Part shown: positions 45,140 through 53,859 of the stretch, in pieces | How the letters are laid out: each line of letters starts with the position of its first letter | Position numbering within the stretch: the first letter of the stretch is position 1 | From: DASQEH01 sp038239485 | Lineage (GTDB): Bacteria; Actinomycetota; Actinomycetes; Propionibacteriales; Nocardioidaceae | Length of the DNA: 64,000 nucleotides | Direction: 5' to 3' | Assembly (NCBI GenBank): GCA_038239485.1 | Contig: JBBSET010000011.1 | Span: 8,071 to 72,070 of the forward strand | Notes under the pieces: generated by a model | The model's input: only the letters and a program-made list of their open reading frames with translations | What the model was told of the DNA's origin: nothing | Databases searched by the model: none | Made by a program: the position numbers and the translations under genes

Positions 45140-45694
45140 TTACTCCTCGTTTTGGCCGGCGGGAACGTCGGCGTTGGTCAGTGCGGATAGCGCGGCCCAG
45201 CGCGGGTCGATGCTCTCCTCGTGCGAATGTTGTGGGTCGTTCGAGAGCCGCGCCCCGCATTGCAGGCACAACCCCTGGCAGTCCTGCTCACACACTGGTC
45301 GGAACGGAAGTGCGAGCACCACCGCGTCTCTCAATGCCGGCTCGAGGTCCAGCAGCTCTCCGACGAGGCGGCTGGCCTCATCCTCGGAGGCATCACTCTC
45401 GGGGTAGACGTACAGCTCCTGGAGCGTGACCTCGAGGTCATCCTCGAGCGGCTCCAGGCAGCGTGCGCACTCCCCCGTCAGCTTTGCCCATGCCCGCCCG
45501 GAGGCAAGCACCCCTTCCATCACTGCCTCGAGGCGAAGGTCCACCTCCACCGGCGAACCTTCCGGGACACCGATCAGCTCGATGCGCAGATCCGCCGGCG
45601 CCGGTACCGTGAAATGGCGCGTACGCATGGAGCCTGGACGTCGCGTCAGCTCATGAGTGTTGATCACGAGCGGCGAACGCGGGTCGAGACGCAT
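45140..45694 (-). CDS. YceD/DUF177 family protein
   Basis: 184 residues from ATG 45694, eight nt after GGAAG. Conserved signature: ECARCLEPLEDDLEV in the middle and CEQDCQGLCLQCG near the end, a cysteine-rich pattern. Always found upstream of rpmF; in plants and bacteria linked to 23S rRNA accumulation. The acidic C terminus (VPAGQNEE) overlaps no other gene. Confidence 0.92.
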   Translation of the reverse strand: MRLDPRSPLVINTHELTRRPGSMRTRHFTVPAPADLRIELIGVPEGSPVEVDLRLEAVMEGVLASGRAWAKLTGECARCLEPLEDDLEVTLQELYVYPESDASEDEASRLVGELLDLEPALRDAVVLALPFRPVCEQDCQGLCLQCGARLSNDPQHSHEESIDPRWAALSALTNADVPAGQNEE

Positions 45695-45836
45695 CGCACT
45701 AACTTCCGGTAGACAGGCACAGCAGAGTGCAGCCTCTGAGCGAGACAGCCCGGCCAGCCTAACGGTTGCGGCAACGCGGCTCAAATCGTGACTACGTCGT
45801 AAGCCCGAGGCGACATCGCCCATCGGATGGGACGTC

Positions 45837-46367
45837 TCAGTCGGGGAAGGCGAAGCCCTTACCGTCGTCCGGGCCGGCGAGCGGGTCCAGGTCGGATCGT
45901 CCGTGCAGTCGCTCGCGTCCCCTCGCGACCGCCTCGAGGATCTTGGTGAGGGAGAGCTCGAGATTCGCCAGTCGCCCGTCGACGTACTCGTCGGTCTCGC
46001 GCCGAAGCTCCTGGCACTCCCGCTCCGCGACCTCGCGAAGCTGCTGGGCCTCCTCGCGGCCGGCGCTCACCACCTCCGACTCCGACACCAGCCGACGCTG
46101 CTCTTGCGCGGCGTCGTCGATCATCGCGTTCGCATGGTCGCGCGCCCTCTCCGCGACGCCGTCACGGTCGGCGAGCCGCTCAGCCTCCTCGAAGGCGCCA
46201 GGAAGAGCGGACTCGAGCGCCCCGAGCTGGGCCAGCAGGTCGGTCTTGTTGAGGACGACGGACGCCGACATCGGCATCGACCTGGCACTCTCGACGGATT
46301 CGCGCAGTTGCTCGATCAACCGCATGAGCACAACCCCAGGGACAGCTGGCTTGGCTTCCTCGGTCAT
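45837..46367 (-). CDS. DivIVA-like coiled-coil protein
   Basis: 176 residues, nearly all helical. Heptad-rich stretch from about 35 to 160 (ERARDHANAMIDDAAQEQRR, VDGRLANLELSLTKILEAV). Such genes occur between coaD and DUF177 in actinobacteria and are annotated as cell-division initiation or DivIVA-type proteins; the N-terminal DivIVA membrane-binding motif is not obvious here. It overlaps coaD by four bases. Confidence 0.75.
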   Translation of the reverse strand: MTEEAKPAVPGVVLMRLIEQLRESVESARSMPMSASVVLNKTDLLAQLGALESALPGAFEEAERLADRDGVAERARDHANAMIDDAAQEQRRLVSESEVVSAGREEAQQLREVAERECQELRRETDEYVDGRLANLELSLTKILEAVARGRERLHGRSDLDPLAGPDDGKGFAFPD

Positions 46368-46846
46368 CGGGCGAACCGCTTCCGCAGCGACACGTCCACC
46401 TGGTGCGGCACGAAGGCGGACACGTCACCGCCTAGGCGAGCCACCTCCTTGACCAGGCTGGACGACACGAACGACCACTGCGGGCTGGTCGGCAGGAGGA
46501 CCGTGTCGACCCCGGACAGGGCGCGGTTCATGCTGGCCATCGCGAGCTCGTAGTCGACATCGGCCGGGGCCCTGACTCCTTTCACGATCACCGTCGCCTC
46601 CTGAGTCCGGCAGAAATCCACCAGCAGCCCCTCGAACGACTGCGTCCGCACATTGGTCACGGCAAGCTGCGCCACCGAAGCGTCGATCAAGGCGATGCGG
46701 TCGGCGACGCTGAAGACCCCACGCTTGGCCTCGTTGACGAGCACAGCGACAACGACCTCGTCGAAGGCCGCGGCGGCACGCGCGACGATGTCGAGGTGCC
46801 CGTTGGTGACGGGGTCGAAGGAGCCGGGGAAGACCGCTCGGGTCAT
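46364..46846 (-). CDS. coaD: Phosphopantetheine adenylyltransferase
   Basis: 160 residues from ATG 46846, six nt after AAGGAGG. Nucleotidyltransferase motif GSFDPVTNGHLDI (with the TxGH pair), substrate loop RAPADVDYELAMASMNR and the LPTSPQWSFVSSSLVKEVA region. Penultimate step of coenzyme A synthesis. 20 nt after rsmD. Confidence 0.96.
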   Translation of the reverse strand: MTRAVFPGSFDPVTNGHLDIVARAAAAFDEVVVAVLVNEAKRGVFSVADRIALIDASVAQLAVTNVRTQSFEGLLVDFCRTQEATVIVKGVRAPADVDYELAMASMNRALSGVDTVLLPTSPQWSFVSSSLVKEVARLGGDVSAFVPHQVDVSLRKRFAR

Positions 46847-46866
46847 GTGCACCTCCTTCAGCTCGT

Positions 46867-47445
46867 CTACGGCGCTTGTGTCGGGGCCACGCGACCGTAC
46901 CAAAGCATCGTCTCGCCGTACGTCTTCGAGCGCAGTCGTTGGTAGCCATCCGGCCAGATCCAGTCGCCATCGCGCCGGGACCGCTCGACCACGACGACTG
47001 CCATCGGGTCCAGCCACCCGCGGGCGCGCAACGCGTCCAGGACAGCGGCGACCTCGACCGCGTCGGTGGCGTAGGGCGGGTCCAGGAACGCCACGTCGAA
47101 CGGCTCTCCGGCCGGCTCTCCTGAGGCGACCGTCAGCGCTGCCGCGGCGAAGACGGTGACCTCGGTAAGGCCCAGATCCTTCGCGTTCGCCCGGATCAGG
47201 CCAGCCGTCCTCGCATCGCGTTCGACCAAGCCGACCTGCCCTGCACCGCGCGACCTGGCCTCCAGCCCTACCGCGCCTGAGCCTGCGTACACGTCGAGGA
47301 ACCGACGGCCTGTGATGGTGCCGAGCTGCGACTCCAAGGCCGAGAACAGGGCCTCCCGGACCCGGTCGGATGTCGGGCGGGTCGCGCGGCCCGGAGGTGT
47401 ACGCAGCCGACGGCCGCCAGCTTCCCCGGCGATGATCCGCGTCAC
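46867..47445 (-). CDS. rsmD: 16S rRNA (guanine966-N2)-methyltransferase
   Basis: 192 residues from GTG 47445, eight nt after AGGG. VTRIIAGEAGGRRL is the RsmD start; SAM site FLDVYAGSGAVGLEA and catalytic FLDPPY follow. Methylates G966 on the 30S head. Together with coaD a conserved pair. Confidence 0.94.
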   Translation of the reverse strand: MTRIIAGEAGGRRLRTPPGRATRPTSDRVREALFSALESQLGTITGRRFLDVYAGSGAVGLEARSRGAGQVGLVERDARTAGLIRANAKDLGLTEVTVFAAAALTVASGEPAGEPFDVAFLDPPYATDAVEVAAVLDALRARGWLDPMAVVVVERSRRDGDWIWPDGYQRLRSKTYGETMLWYGRVAPTQAP

Positions 47446-47467
47446 GACAGCCACCCTAATGGCCGGG

Positions 47468-48193
47468 CTAGCAGGGCACCCCTGCCTCCGCTGCGGGCCT
47501 AGGGTTGGAGCCGTCGGCGTAGGCCACGCAGTCGAGAGTTCCCTGGAACTGGTCTTGAACGCCGGCCACGGCACTTTTGTTGCCGACGCGTACAGGCAAC
47601 GAGGTGCTGACGTTGCCGAGGTCTCTGGTTCGTTGGGTGGTGGTGCCGTCCACCGTGATGCCGTACTGGCCACCGACCCGCCAGCACGTGACCCGATGCC
47701 ACTGGCCGTCGTCGAGGCGTGTGCCGGCCCCGTCGTTGACCAGATCACCTGCAGGGAGACCGGACCCGATGAAGCGGCAGCCCGCGATGGTGCCACCCGG
47801 GGTGGCTTCGAGCTGCATCTTCCACTGGCCGGTGGACGTGTACAGCCCCTTCTGCACGATGTTGGGGGAGTAGCCCGCGTTACTCGGCACAGTCGGGGTC
47901 GTGAAGTACGCAGAGACGGCGAAGTTGCGAGTGCCAGGGTTGAAGGGGGCGCTGGTGTCAACCGTCCCGAACGAAGCCGCTGAGTTGAAGTCGAACTTGA
48001 TTGCCGACCCCACCTTCCCGGAGACACTGCTGTAGACGCCCTGCATGGTGATGGGGCCTCCGACTCCGTCGGCACTGCCCGACACGACTGTCATCGGCCA
48101 CTGACCTACCAGCTCGGCCGCTGACGCCGGGCCGGCGATGCCGGCCACCGCCACGAAGGCGATGGCCGCGATGGTGCGGGCTGGTAAGGACAC
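47468..48193 (-). CDS. Secreted LamG/concanavalin-like domain protein
   Basis: 241 residues from GTG 48193, five nt after AGGAG. Signal peptide RTIAAIAFVAVAGIAGPASA with an AxA-type cleavage site, then one jelly-roll domain: MTVVSGSADGVGGPITMQG, NFAVSAYFTTPTVP, WHRVTCWRVGGQYGITVDG, and GTLDCVAYADGSNP. LamG-type domains bind sugars or surfaces; ligand unknown. Four cysteines in the mature part could form two disulfides. It is not part of the usual rsmD-recG interval and lies behind an AT-richer upstream region, so likely a lineage-specific addition. Confidence 0.85.
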   Translation of the reverse strand: MSLPARTIAAIAFVAVAGIAGPASAAELVGQWPMTVVSGSADGVGGPITMQGVYSSVSGKVGSAIKFDFNSAASFGTVDTSAPFNPGTRNFAVSAYFTTPTVPSNAGYSPNIVQKGLYTSTGQWKMQLEATPGGTIAGCRFIGSGLPAGDLVNDGAGTRLDDGQWHRVTCWRVGGQYGITVDGTTTQRTRDLGNVSTSLPVRVGNKSAVAGVQDQFQGTLDCVAYADGSNPRPAAEAGVPC

Positions 48194-48363
48194 GGTGGCT
48201 CCTAGGAGTGCCGAGAGGTGGAGTCTGCCGAGCGGCCGAAAGGCAAGATACCCCAACCAATACCAAAAGGACTAAATCAGGCAACAGCCATCGTCGCCGA
48301 CGCGACCAACGACCGCAGGAGTTTCGCGCGGACATGGGAGTTCGCCGAAGGTGGGCTCCGCGG

Positions 48364-50562
48364 TCAGGACTTCTCCAGGTAGTCGGCCTGCTCGGAAGCC
48401 ACTAGCCGCCTGACGGCCTCCGCCAGCGGCTGGTGCCGTTCCAGCAACGGGTCGTCGGCAACGATCTCCGCGGCGGCCGACCGTGCGGAGGCGATGACGT
48501 CTTCGTCGCGAAGGACCGACAGCAGCCGCAGGCTCGACCGACGACCCGACTGGACGGCACCGAGCACATCACCCTCGCGGCGGTTCTCGAGGTCGAGCGT
48601 GGCCAGCTCGAAGCCGTCCGACGTCGCTGCCACACCGTCGAGGCGCTCACGGGAACGCGAACCCGCGGGTGCGTCCGTGATGAGCAGGCACAGACCTGCG
48701 GCGGCTCCACGGCCGACGCGGCCGCGGAGCTGGTGCAGCTGCGACACGCCGTATCGCTCGGCGTCCATGACGACCATCAGCGTCGCGTTGGGCACATCGA
48801 CCCCGACCTCGATCACGGTGGTCGCGACCAGGACGTCGATGTCGCCGGCCCCGAACCGGCGCATGATGTCGTCCTTCTCGTCGCCCGGCAGCCGTCCGTG
48901 GAGGACGAAGACGCGCAGGTCGGACAGCGGTCCGCCGATCAGCTCGGCCGCCACGTCCGTGACGGCGAGCGGCGGCCGGCGCACGTGGTCGTCGTCGTCG
49001 GGAACGGGCTCATCGAGCGGCGTCTCAGGCTCGCCGCCGATACGCGGGCAGACGACGTAGGCCTGGTGGCCGGCTCCGACCTCCTCGCGGACCCGTTGCC
49101 AGGCGCGCACGAGCCAGTCGGGGCGCTCTCCGGCCGGGACGACAGTGGTCTGGATCGGCACCCGACCGGCGGGCAGCTCCCGCAGCGTCGACACGTCGAG
49201 GTCGCCGAAGACGGTCATCGCGACGGTACGGGGGATGGGCGTGGCGGTCATGACGAGGACATGGGGCGGCGTGGAGCCTGCCTTGGCGGTCAGCGCAGCG
49301 CGCTGCTCGACGCCGAAGCGGTGCTGCTCGTCGATGACCACGAGGCCCAGGTCGGCGAAACGGACGACGTCCTCGAGGATCGCGTGCGTCCCGATCACGA
49401 TCCCCGCGGCTCCCGACGCGGCGTCGAGGAGCGCCTCCCGGCGGCGGGACGCGGTCATCGAGCCGGTGAGCAGGACCACGCGGGTGGCATCGTCGGCGGC
49501 GCCGAACATGCCGGCCTCTGCCATCGGTCCCAGCAGGGCCAGAATGGAGCGGAGATGCTGCGCGGCAAGTACCTCGGTGGGGGCCAGCAGCGCGGCCTGC
49601 CCACCCGCGTCGATCACTTGGAGCATCGCTCGCAGCGCGACGACCGTCTTGCCCGATCCGACCTCGCCCTGCAGGAGCCGCTGCATCGGGTGGCCTCTCG
49701 CGAGGTCGGCCTCGATCTCGGCCGCCACCCCCCGCTGCCCTGCCGTCAGCGCGAAGGGGAGCGCCGCGTCGAACCTCGACCTGAGGGCGCCTTTCCTGGC
49801 CGGTCGCGGAACCGCGGGAAGCGACATCGTGAGCCGCCGCCGCTGAGCCAGCACGGTCTGGAGCACGAAGGCCTCGTCGAACCGCAACCGGGCCTGGGCC
49901 TGCTCCCACTCGGCGGGGTCCGCCGCCAGGTGGACCTTCCGGAGCGCCTCGTCGTACCCGATGAGACCGAGCGCCAGCCGAGTCACGTCGGGCAGCGGGT
50001 CGGCAACGGGGTCGAGCTGCTCCAGCGTGAACGTGACCGACTTGTGGATGCTCGAGGACGACACCGCCGATGTGGCCGGATAGACGGGCCACCAGCGCTG
50101 CAGTCCCTCGATGTCGACGTCGATGTCATCGATGTCGCCGCCCCGGCCGAGCACCTCACAGGTCGGCGACTGCAGCTGCCGCTTTCCCTTGAAGATGTCG
50201 ACCTTGCCGCTGAACCACGCGATCGTGCCCTCCTTGAGCTGTCCTGCCCTCCACCGCTGCTGGAAGAACGTCATGGACAGCTCCCGGCTCCCGTCGGTCA
50301 CTGTCACCTCGGTGCGGGTGGCCTGGCGGCCCCCTCCACGCGGCCGGTAGCTGATCGTCTTGACGCCGATCGTTCTGGCCAGGACCGTGACGTGCTCGCC
50401 GATCCTGAGGTCGGCGAGGTCCGTCAGCTTGCCCTTGTCCGCCAGCCGGCGAGGGTAGTGGCCGACCAGATCTCCCACCTCGGTCATGTCGAACGCCTTG
50501 GCGAGCGCTTTGGCCGACGGCGCTCCGAGCACCCGGTCGAGCTTCGTGGTCAGGCTCACCAT
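48364..50562 (-). CDS. recG: ATP-dependent DNA helicase RecG
   Basis: 732 residues from ATG 50562, overlapping the DAK2 stop (TGATG). N-terminal wedge/OB fold (HYPRRLADKGKLTDLADLRIG), helicase Walker A LLQGEVGSGKTVVA, DEQH box VVIDEQHRFG, TATPIPRTVAM and motif VI QLRGRVGRG. Remodels stalled forks and Holliday junctions. An acidic insert (DEPVPDDDDHV) lies between the helicase lobes' motifs. Confidence 0.96.
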   Translation of the reverse strand: MVSLTTKLDRVLGAPSAKALAKAFDMTEVGDLVGHYPRRLADKGKLTDLADLRIGEHVTVLARTIGVKTISYRPRGGGRQATRTEVTVTDGSRELSMTFFQQRWRAGQLKEGTIAWFSGKVDIFKGKRQLQSPTCEVLGRGGDIDDIDVDIEGLQRWWPVYPATSAVSSSSIHKSVTFTLEQLDPVADPLPDVTRLALGLIGYDEALRKVHLAADPAEWEQAQARLRFDEAFVLQTVLAQRRRLTMSLPAVPRPARKGALRSRFDAALPFALTAGQRGVAAEIEADLARGHPMQRLLQGEVGSGKTVVALRAMLQVIDAGGQAALLAPTEVLAAQHLRSILALLGPMAEAGMFGAADDATRVVLLTGSMTASRRREALLDAASGAAGIVIGTHAILEDVVRFADLGLVVIDEQHRFGVEQRAALTAKAGSTPPHVLVMTATPIPRTVAMTVFGDLDVSTLRELPAGRVPIQTTVVPAGERPDWLVRAWQRVREEVGAGHQAYVVCPRIGGEPETPLDEPVPDDDDHVRRPPLAVTDVAAELIGGPLSDLRVFVLHGRLPGDEKDDIMRRFGAGDIDVLVATTVIEVGVDVPNATLMVVMDAERYGVSQLHQLRGRVGRGAAAGLCLLITDAPAGSRSRERLDGVAATSDGFELATLDLENRREGDVLGAVQSGRRSSLRLLSVLRDEDVIASARSAAAEIVADDPLLERHQPLAEAVRRLVASEQADYLEKS

Positions 50563-52244
50563 CACTCGACGCCGATCAGGAGTGCATACCTCGGTTGGCC
50601 GCCGTCGTAGTGCACCACGTCGACACTCGGCCTGGTGGCGTCGACGTAGGCCCGCACCCGGAGCGCGAGCTGCGGCTCCGCCTCGGCACCTGACACCAGG
50701 GTCACCATCTCGCCGCCGCCGTCGAGCATCCGGTCGACGACCACGATGGCGGTGCGAAGCAGGTCGTCGCCGACGACGGCGAAGTCCGATTCGACGATCC
50801 CGAGGATGTCGCCCTCGCGGCACGGTCCGGCCATGGTCATCGCGTCGCGGGCAGCGACCGTGACCGCCCCGTGCCGGGCGTGACCGGCCGCCGACGTCAT
50901 CTGGACGACGTCGTCGTCGAACGTACGGCTCGCGTCATGGACGGCGATCGCCGCCAGACCCTGGACCTGCGCCCGTGACGGGATGACCGCGACCCTGACG
51001 CCTGAGTCGCGCGCCACGCTGGCGGCCGCCTCGGCCACCAGCAGCGTCTCGGAGTCGTTGGGCAAGATGATGACCGCTCGGCTACCCGTGGCACCGATGG
51101 CCGCGATGATCCCACCTGTGGAGCAGCGGCGACCAGGACCTGAGCGGACCACTTCGGCGCCCGCGTCGGCGAACAGCGCGGCCAGGCCTTCCCCGGCCGC
51201 GACGGCGACGATCCCGCGTCGTCGTGCCGCCGCGTCGTTGCCCACCTGGTCCGGTGACGGCCGAGCCGCCGTTGGCGGTATGTCGCCCGGCTTGCAGCTC
51301 GATCGGTCCGCGAGCTGCTCGTCGAGGCTGGTGACGCGGACGCGATGCGGTCTCCCCGCGGCGATCGCGGCCTCGATCGCGGCCCCGATGTCGTCCACGT
51401 GGATGTGGACGTGCCACAGGCCGTCGCCGCCGACGACCACGAGCGAGTCGCCGAGAGGTGCGAGAGCAGCCTTGAGGCTATGAGCCTGCGTGTCGTCAGC
51501 GTCGAGCAGGAACATCACCTCGTACGACGGTCCGCGCTCGGTACCGGCAGCGAAGCCCCCGACGGGCTCGTGCCGGTCGTCGGGACCAGGCGCCGCGGCG
51601 CCCGGCGGCCGCCTCCCCGTCAACGCCTCCTCAGCCGCGTCGAGGATCACGCAGAGGCCACGACCGCCGGCGTCGACGACGCCGGCGAGGCGCAGCGTCT
51701 CCAACTGGTCCGGCGTGTGGGCGAGGGCCGTACGGGCGGCGGCGGCCGCGGCGCGGATCACATGCGCCATCTGTGCGCCCGACTCGCTCGGCAGGTCGTC
51801 GAGCGACGCCTGCGCGGCGTCGGAGGCCGCCCTTGCGACCGTCAGGATCGTTCCTTCGACCGGTCTGGCGACGGCGTCGTACGCGGCGTCTGCGGCGAGT
51901 GTCAACGTATCGGCGAGGAGCCGGCCGGGCTCGAGCGGGTTACCCCGCAGCAGCTGCTGGGCGCCGGCGCGCAGCAGCTGGGACACGATGACCCCGGAGT
52001 TTCCGCGCGCCCCGAGCAGGGCGCCTCGCGCGAAGACCGACAGCGCGTCGACGAGTGACGTCGCATCAGCTTCCAGAGCGGCGTTTCGTGCTGCCTCGAA
52101 GGTCAGATAGAGGTTCGTCCCGGTATCGCTGTCGGGTACCGGGTAGACGTTGAGGGTGTCGATCTCCTCGCGGGCGCGGCCAAGACCGTCAAGGGCGAGT
52201 CGGCACCAGCGCAGGAACAGCGCTGTCTCGATGGGATCGGTCAC
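50562..52244 (-). CDS. DAK2-domain protein, fatty-acid-kinase (FakA/YloV) like
   Basis: 560 residues. The N-terminal DhaL-like kinase domain has NVYPVPDSDTGTNLYLT, the metal-nucleotide motif, and ARGNSGVIVSQLL. The middle and C-terminal domains (YEVMFLLDADD, HVHIHVDD, and EGLAALFADAGAEVV) match YloV/FakA. With a FakB fatty-acid carrier such proteins phosphorylate fatty acids for phospholipid synthesis; no FakB lies nearby. Precedes recG in actinobacteria, as here. It shares the ADP-binding fold with dhaL at the left edge. Confidence 0.88.
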   Translation of the reverse strand: MTDPIETALFLRWCRLALDGLGRAREEIDTLNVYPVPDSDTGTNLYLTFEAARNAALEADATSLVDALSVFARGALLGARGNSGVIVSQLLRAGAQQLLRGNPLEPGRLLADTLTLAADAAYDAVARPVEGTILTVARAASDAAQASLDDLPSESGAQMAHVIRAAAAAARTALAHTPDQLETLRLAGVVDAGGRGLCVILDAAEEALTGRRPPGAAAPGPDDRHEPVGGFAAGTERGPSYEVMFLLDADDTQAHSLKAALAPLGDSLVVVGGDGLWHVHIHVDDIGAAIEAAIAAGRPHRVRVTSLDEQLADRSSCKPGDIPPTAARPSPDQVGNDAAARRRGIVAVAAGEGLAALFADAGAEVVRSGPGRRCSTGGIIAAIGATGSRAVIILPNDSETLLVAEAAASVARDSGVRVAVIPSRAQVQGLAAIAVHDASRTFDDDVVQMTSAAGHARHGAVTVAARDAMTMAGPCREGDILGIVESDFAVVGDDLLRTAIVVVDRMLDGGGEMVTLVSGAEAEPQLALRVRAYVDATRPSVDVVHYDGGQPRYALLIGVE

Positions 52245-52390
52245 GACTGGCTTTCGACGGTTGGGGCTCGTGGCGCCCTGTGGTGGGACGTCGACACGGC
52301 TCGGCGCGGGCTGATGGTGGTCTGCGCAGCACCCTAGCCCCGAGCGCGGACACCGCTGGCCGACGCTCGACCTACGCTGGCATGGGAGGA

Positions 52391-52420
52391 TTGGCCTCAG
52401 TACGGTGATGTCCGTTATCC
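52391..52420 (+). promoter_or_regulatory. Possible rpmB promoter
   Basis: TTGGCC (52391-52396), an 18-nt spacer and TTATCC (52415-52420) lie about 95 nt before rpmB in the gap shared with the divergent DAK2 gene. Only a moderate match to vegetative boxes. Confidence 0.35.
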
Positions 52421-52513
52421 TTGTGCGGTTGCCCGCTCGGCCGTCCTCTCCCGCGGCGCAACGCCCATCACAGCATCATCCCTCACTGCTTCATGACTGT
52501 TCAGGAGTACACC

Positions 52514-52699
52514 GTGGCTGCCGTCTGTGACATCTGTGCCAAGAAGCCAGAGTTCGGTCACAACGTGTCGCACTCGCACCGCCGCACGAAGCGGCGCTTC
52601 GACCCCAACATCCAGCGAGTCCGTGCCGTCGTCAACGGCAGCCCGAAGCGGCTCAATGTCTGCACGTCCTGCCTGAAGGCCGGCAAAGTCACCCGCTGA
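52514..52699 (+). CDS. rpmB: 50S ribosomal protein L28
   Basis: 61 residues from GTG 52514, six nt after AGGAG. VCDICAKKPEFGHNVSHSHR and NVCTSC give the CxxC pairs of the zinc-binding form. Divergent from DAK2-recG, the usual arrangement. Short gap of 28 nt to the convergent deacetylase gene. Confidence 0.97.
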   Translation: MAAVCDICAKKPEFGHNVSHSHRRTKRRFDPNIQRVRAVVNGSPKRLNVCTSCLKAGKVTR

Positions 52700-52727
52700 C
52701 CTTGCCACTGTGTGCCCGCCGAGGCGA

Positions 52728-53798
52728 TCATCCGGCGAAGGGCGCCAGAAAGCTGGTGACCAGACGACCGAGCGAATCCAGCCGATAGCCGCCCTCTTGG
52801 ACAAGGACGGTGGGGAGCGCGAGCTCGGCCAGGACCGCTCCAGCCCGGTTGAAGCCCTCCGCCGTGACGCGGAGCGGCGACTCCGGGTCGTCGGCCGCCG
52901 CGTCGACACCTAACGACACCACCAGCGCGGTGGCGCCAAAGGCGGTCACGGCGTCAGCCAGCCGCTCGACAGCCCCGACCCAGACCGGGTCGGCTGTCTG
53001 CGGGGCGAGTGGCAGGTTGAGTGTCGTACCGACTCCTCCGCCAGCCCCGGTCTCATCGGCGAACCCGACGACATGCGGAAACCATCCGGCGCCCGGGTCG
53101 ATGTGGACCGAGCCGTAGAAGACGTCGGCGCGGTCATAGAAGATGGACGCGGTGCCGTTGCCGTGATGGGCATCGACGTCGACGACGGCCACGCGGTCGT
53201 GGCCGCCACCCACGAGCGCCTCGGCTGCCACGGCGGCGTTGTTGAGGTAGCAGGACCCGCCGTATCCGTCGCGGGTCACGTGGTGGCCAGGGGGCCGGCA
53301 GACGGCATACGCGGCTCGTGCACCCTCGGACACCACGTCGACGGCGGTGAGGGCACAGTCCACGGCCGCCCGGGCTGCCCGCCAGGTACCGGGGCCCACC
53401 AGCGTCATGGTGTCGTAGCAGTACCACCCCGCGAGTGCGTGAACGGCATCCGGACGGCGGCCGGGAAGTTCGCCCAGCATGGCCCGCGTGGCGAACATGT
53501 AGGGGACCACCCGGTCCTGCCCGACGAGCTCGGGGATCCCCGACTCGGCCCACCGGTGCTGGATGGTTTCGAGGTGATCGAGGAAGTCGCTGTCGTGCGT
53601 ACGCCGCAGCGTCGCGTCGTCATGGCTCGCGGCCACGACAAGGCGATGGCTCGCAGCCGTGCAGGCGGCCAGGATCCGGTCGACCCGCGCGGGTACCTCG
53701 GTGGCCTCGGTCCGGACTCCCACCCAGATCTCGGCGCCGGGCTCGTGCAGGCGGGTGTGCGGCGACCAGACCACAGGCAGCTCTGAGGTCACGGGCAT
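52728..53798 (-). CDS. Histone-deacetylase-family protein, acetylpolyamine amidohydrolase type
   Basis: 356 residues from ATG 53798. Arginase/deacetylase fold: CRPPGHHVT (catalytic His pair), VAVVDVDAHHGNGT (zinc Asp and His), VHIDPGAGWFPHVVG and SLGVDAAADDPES with the second zinc Asp. GYGGSCYLNNAAVAAEAL is typical of acetylpolyamine deacetylases rather than AcuC. Likely deacetylates polyamines or another acetyl amine. It faces the S58 peptidase gene across a 60-bp gap. Cytosolic. Confidence 0.85.
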   Translation of the reverse strand: MPVTSELPVVWSPHTRLHEPGAEIWVGVRTEATEVPARVDRILAACTAASHRLVVAASHDDATLRRTHDSDFLDHLETIQHRWAESGIPELVGQDRVVPYMFATRAMLGELPGRRPDAVHALAGWYCYDTMTLVGPGTWRAARAAVDCALTAVDVVSEGARAAYAVCRPPGHHVTRDGYGGSCYLNNAAVAAEALVGGGHDRVAVVDVDAHHGNGTASIFYDRADVFYGSVHIDPGAGWFPHVVGFADETGAGGGVGTTLNLPLAPQTADPVWVGAVERLADAVTAFGATALVVSLGVDAAADDPESPLRVTAEGFNRAGAVLAELALPTVLVQEGGYRLDSLGRLVTSFLAPFAG

Positions 53799-53859
53799 GG
53801 TCGTACTCTGCCAGCACCGTCGTGACCAACGCGCGCGGAACGTGAGGCAGGATGCGGTG

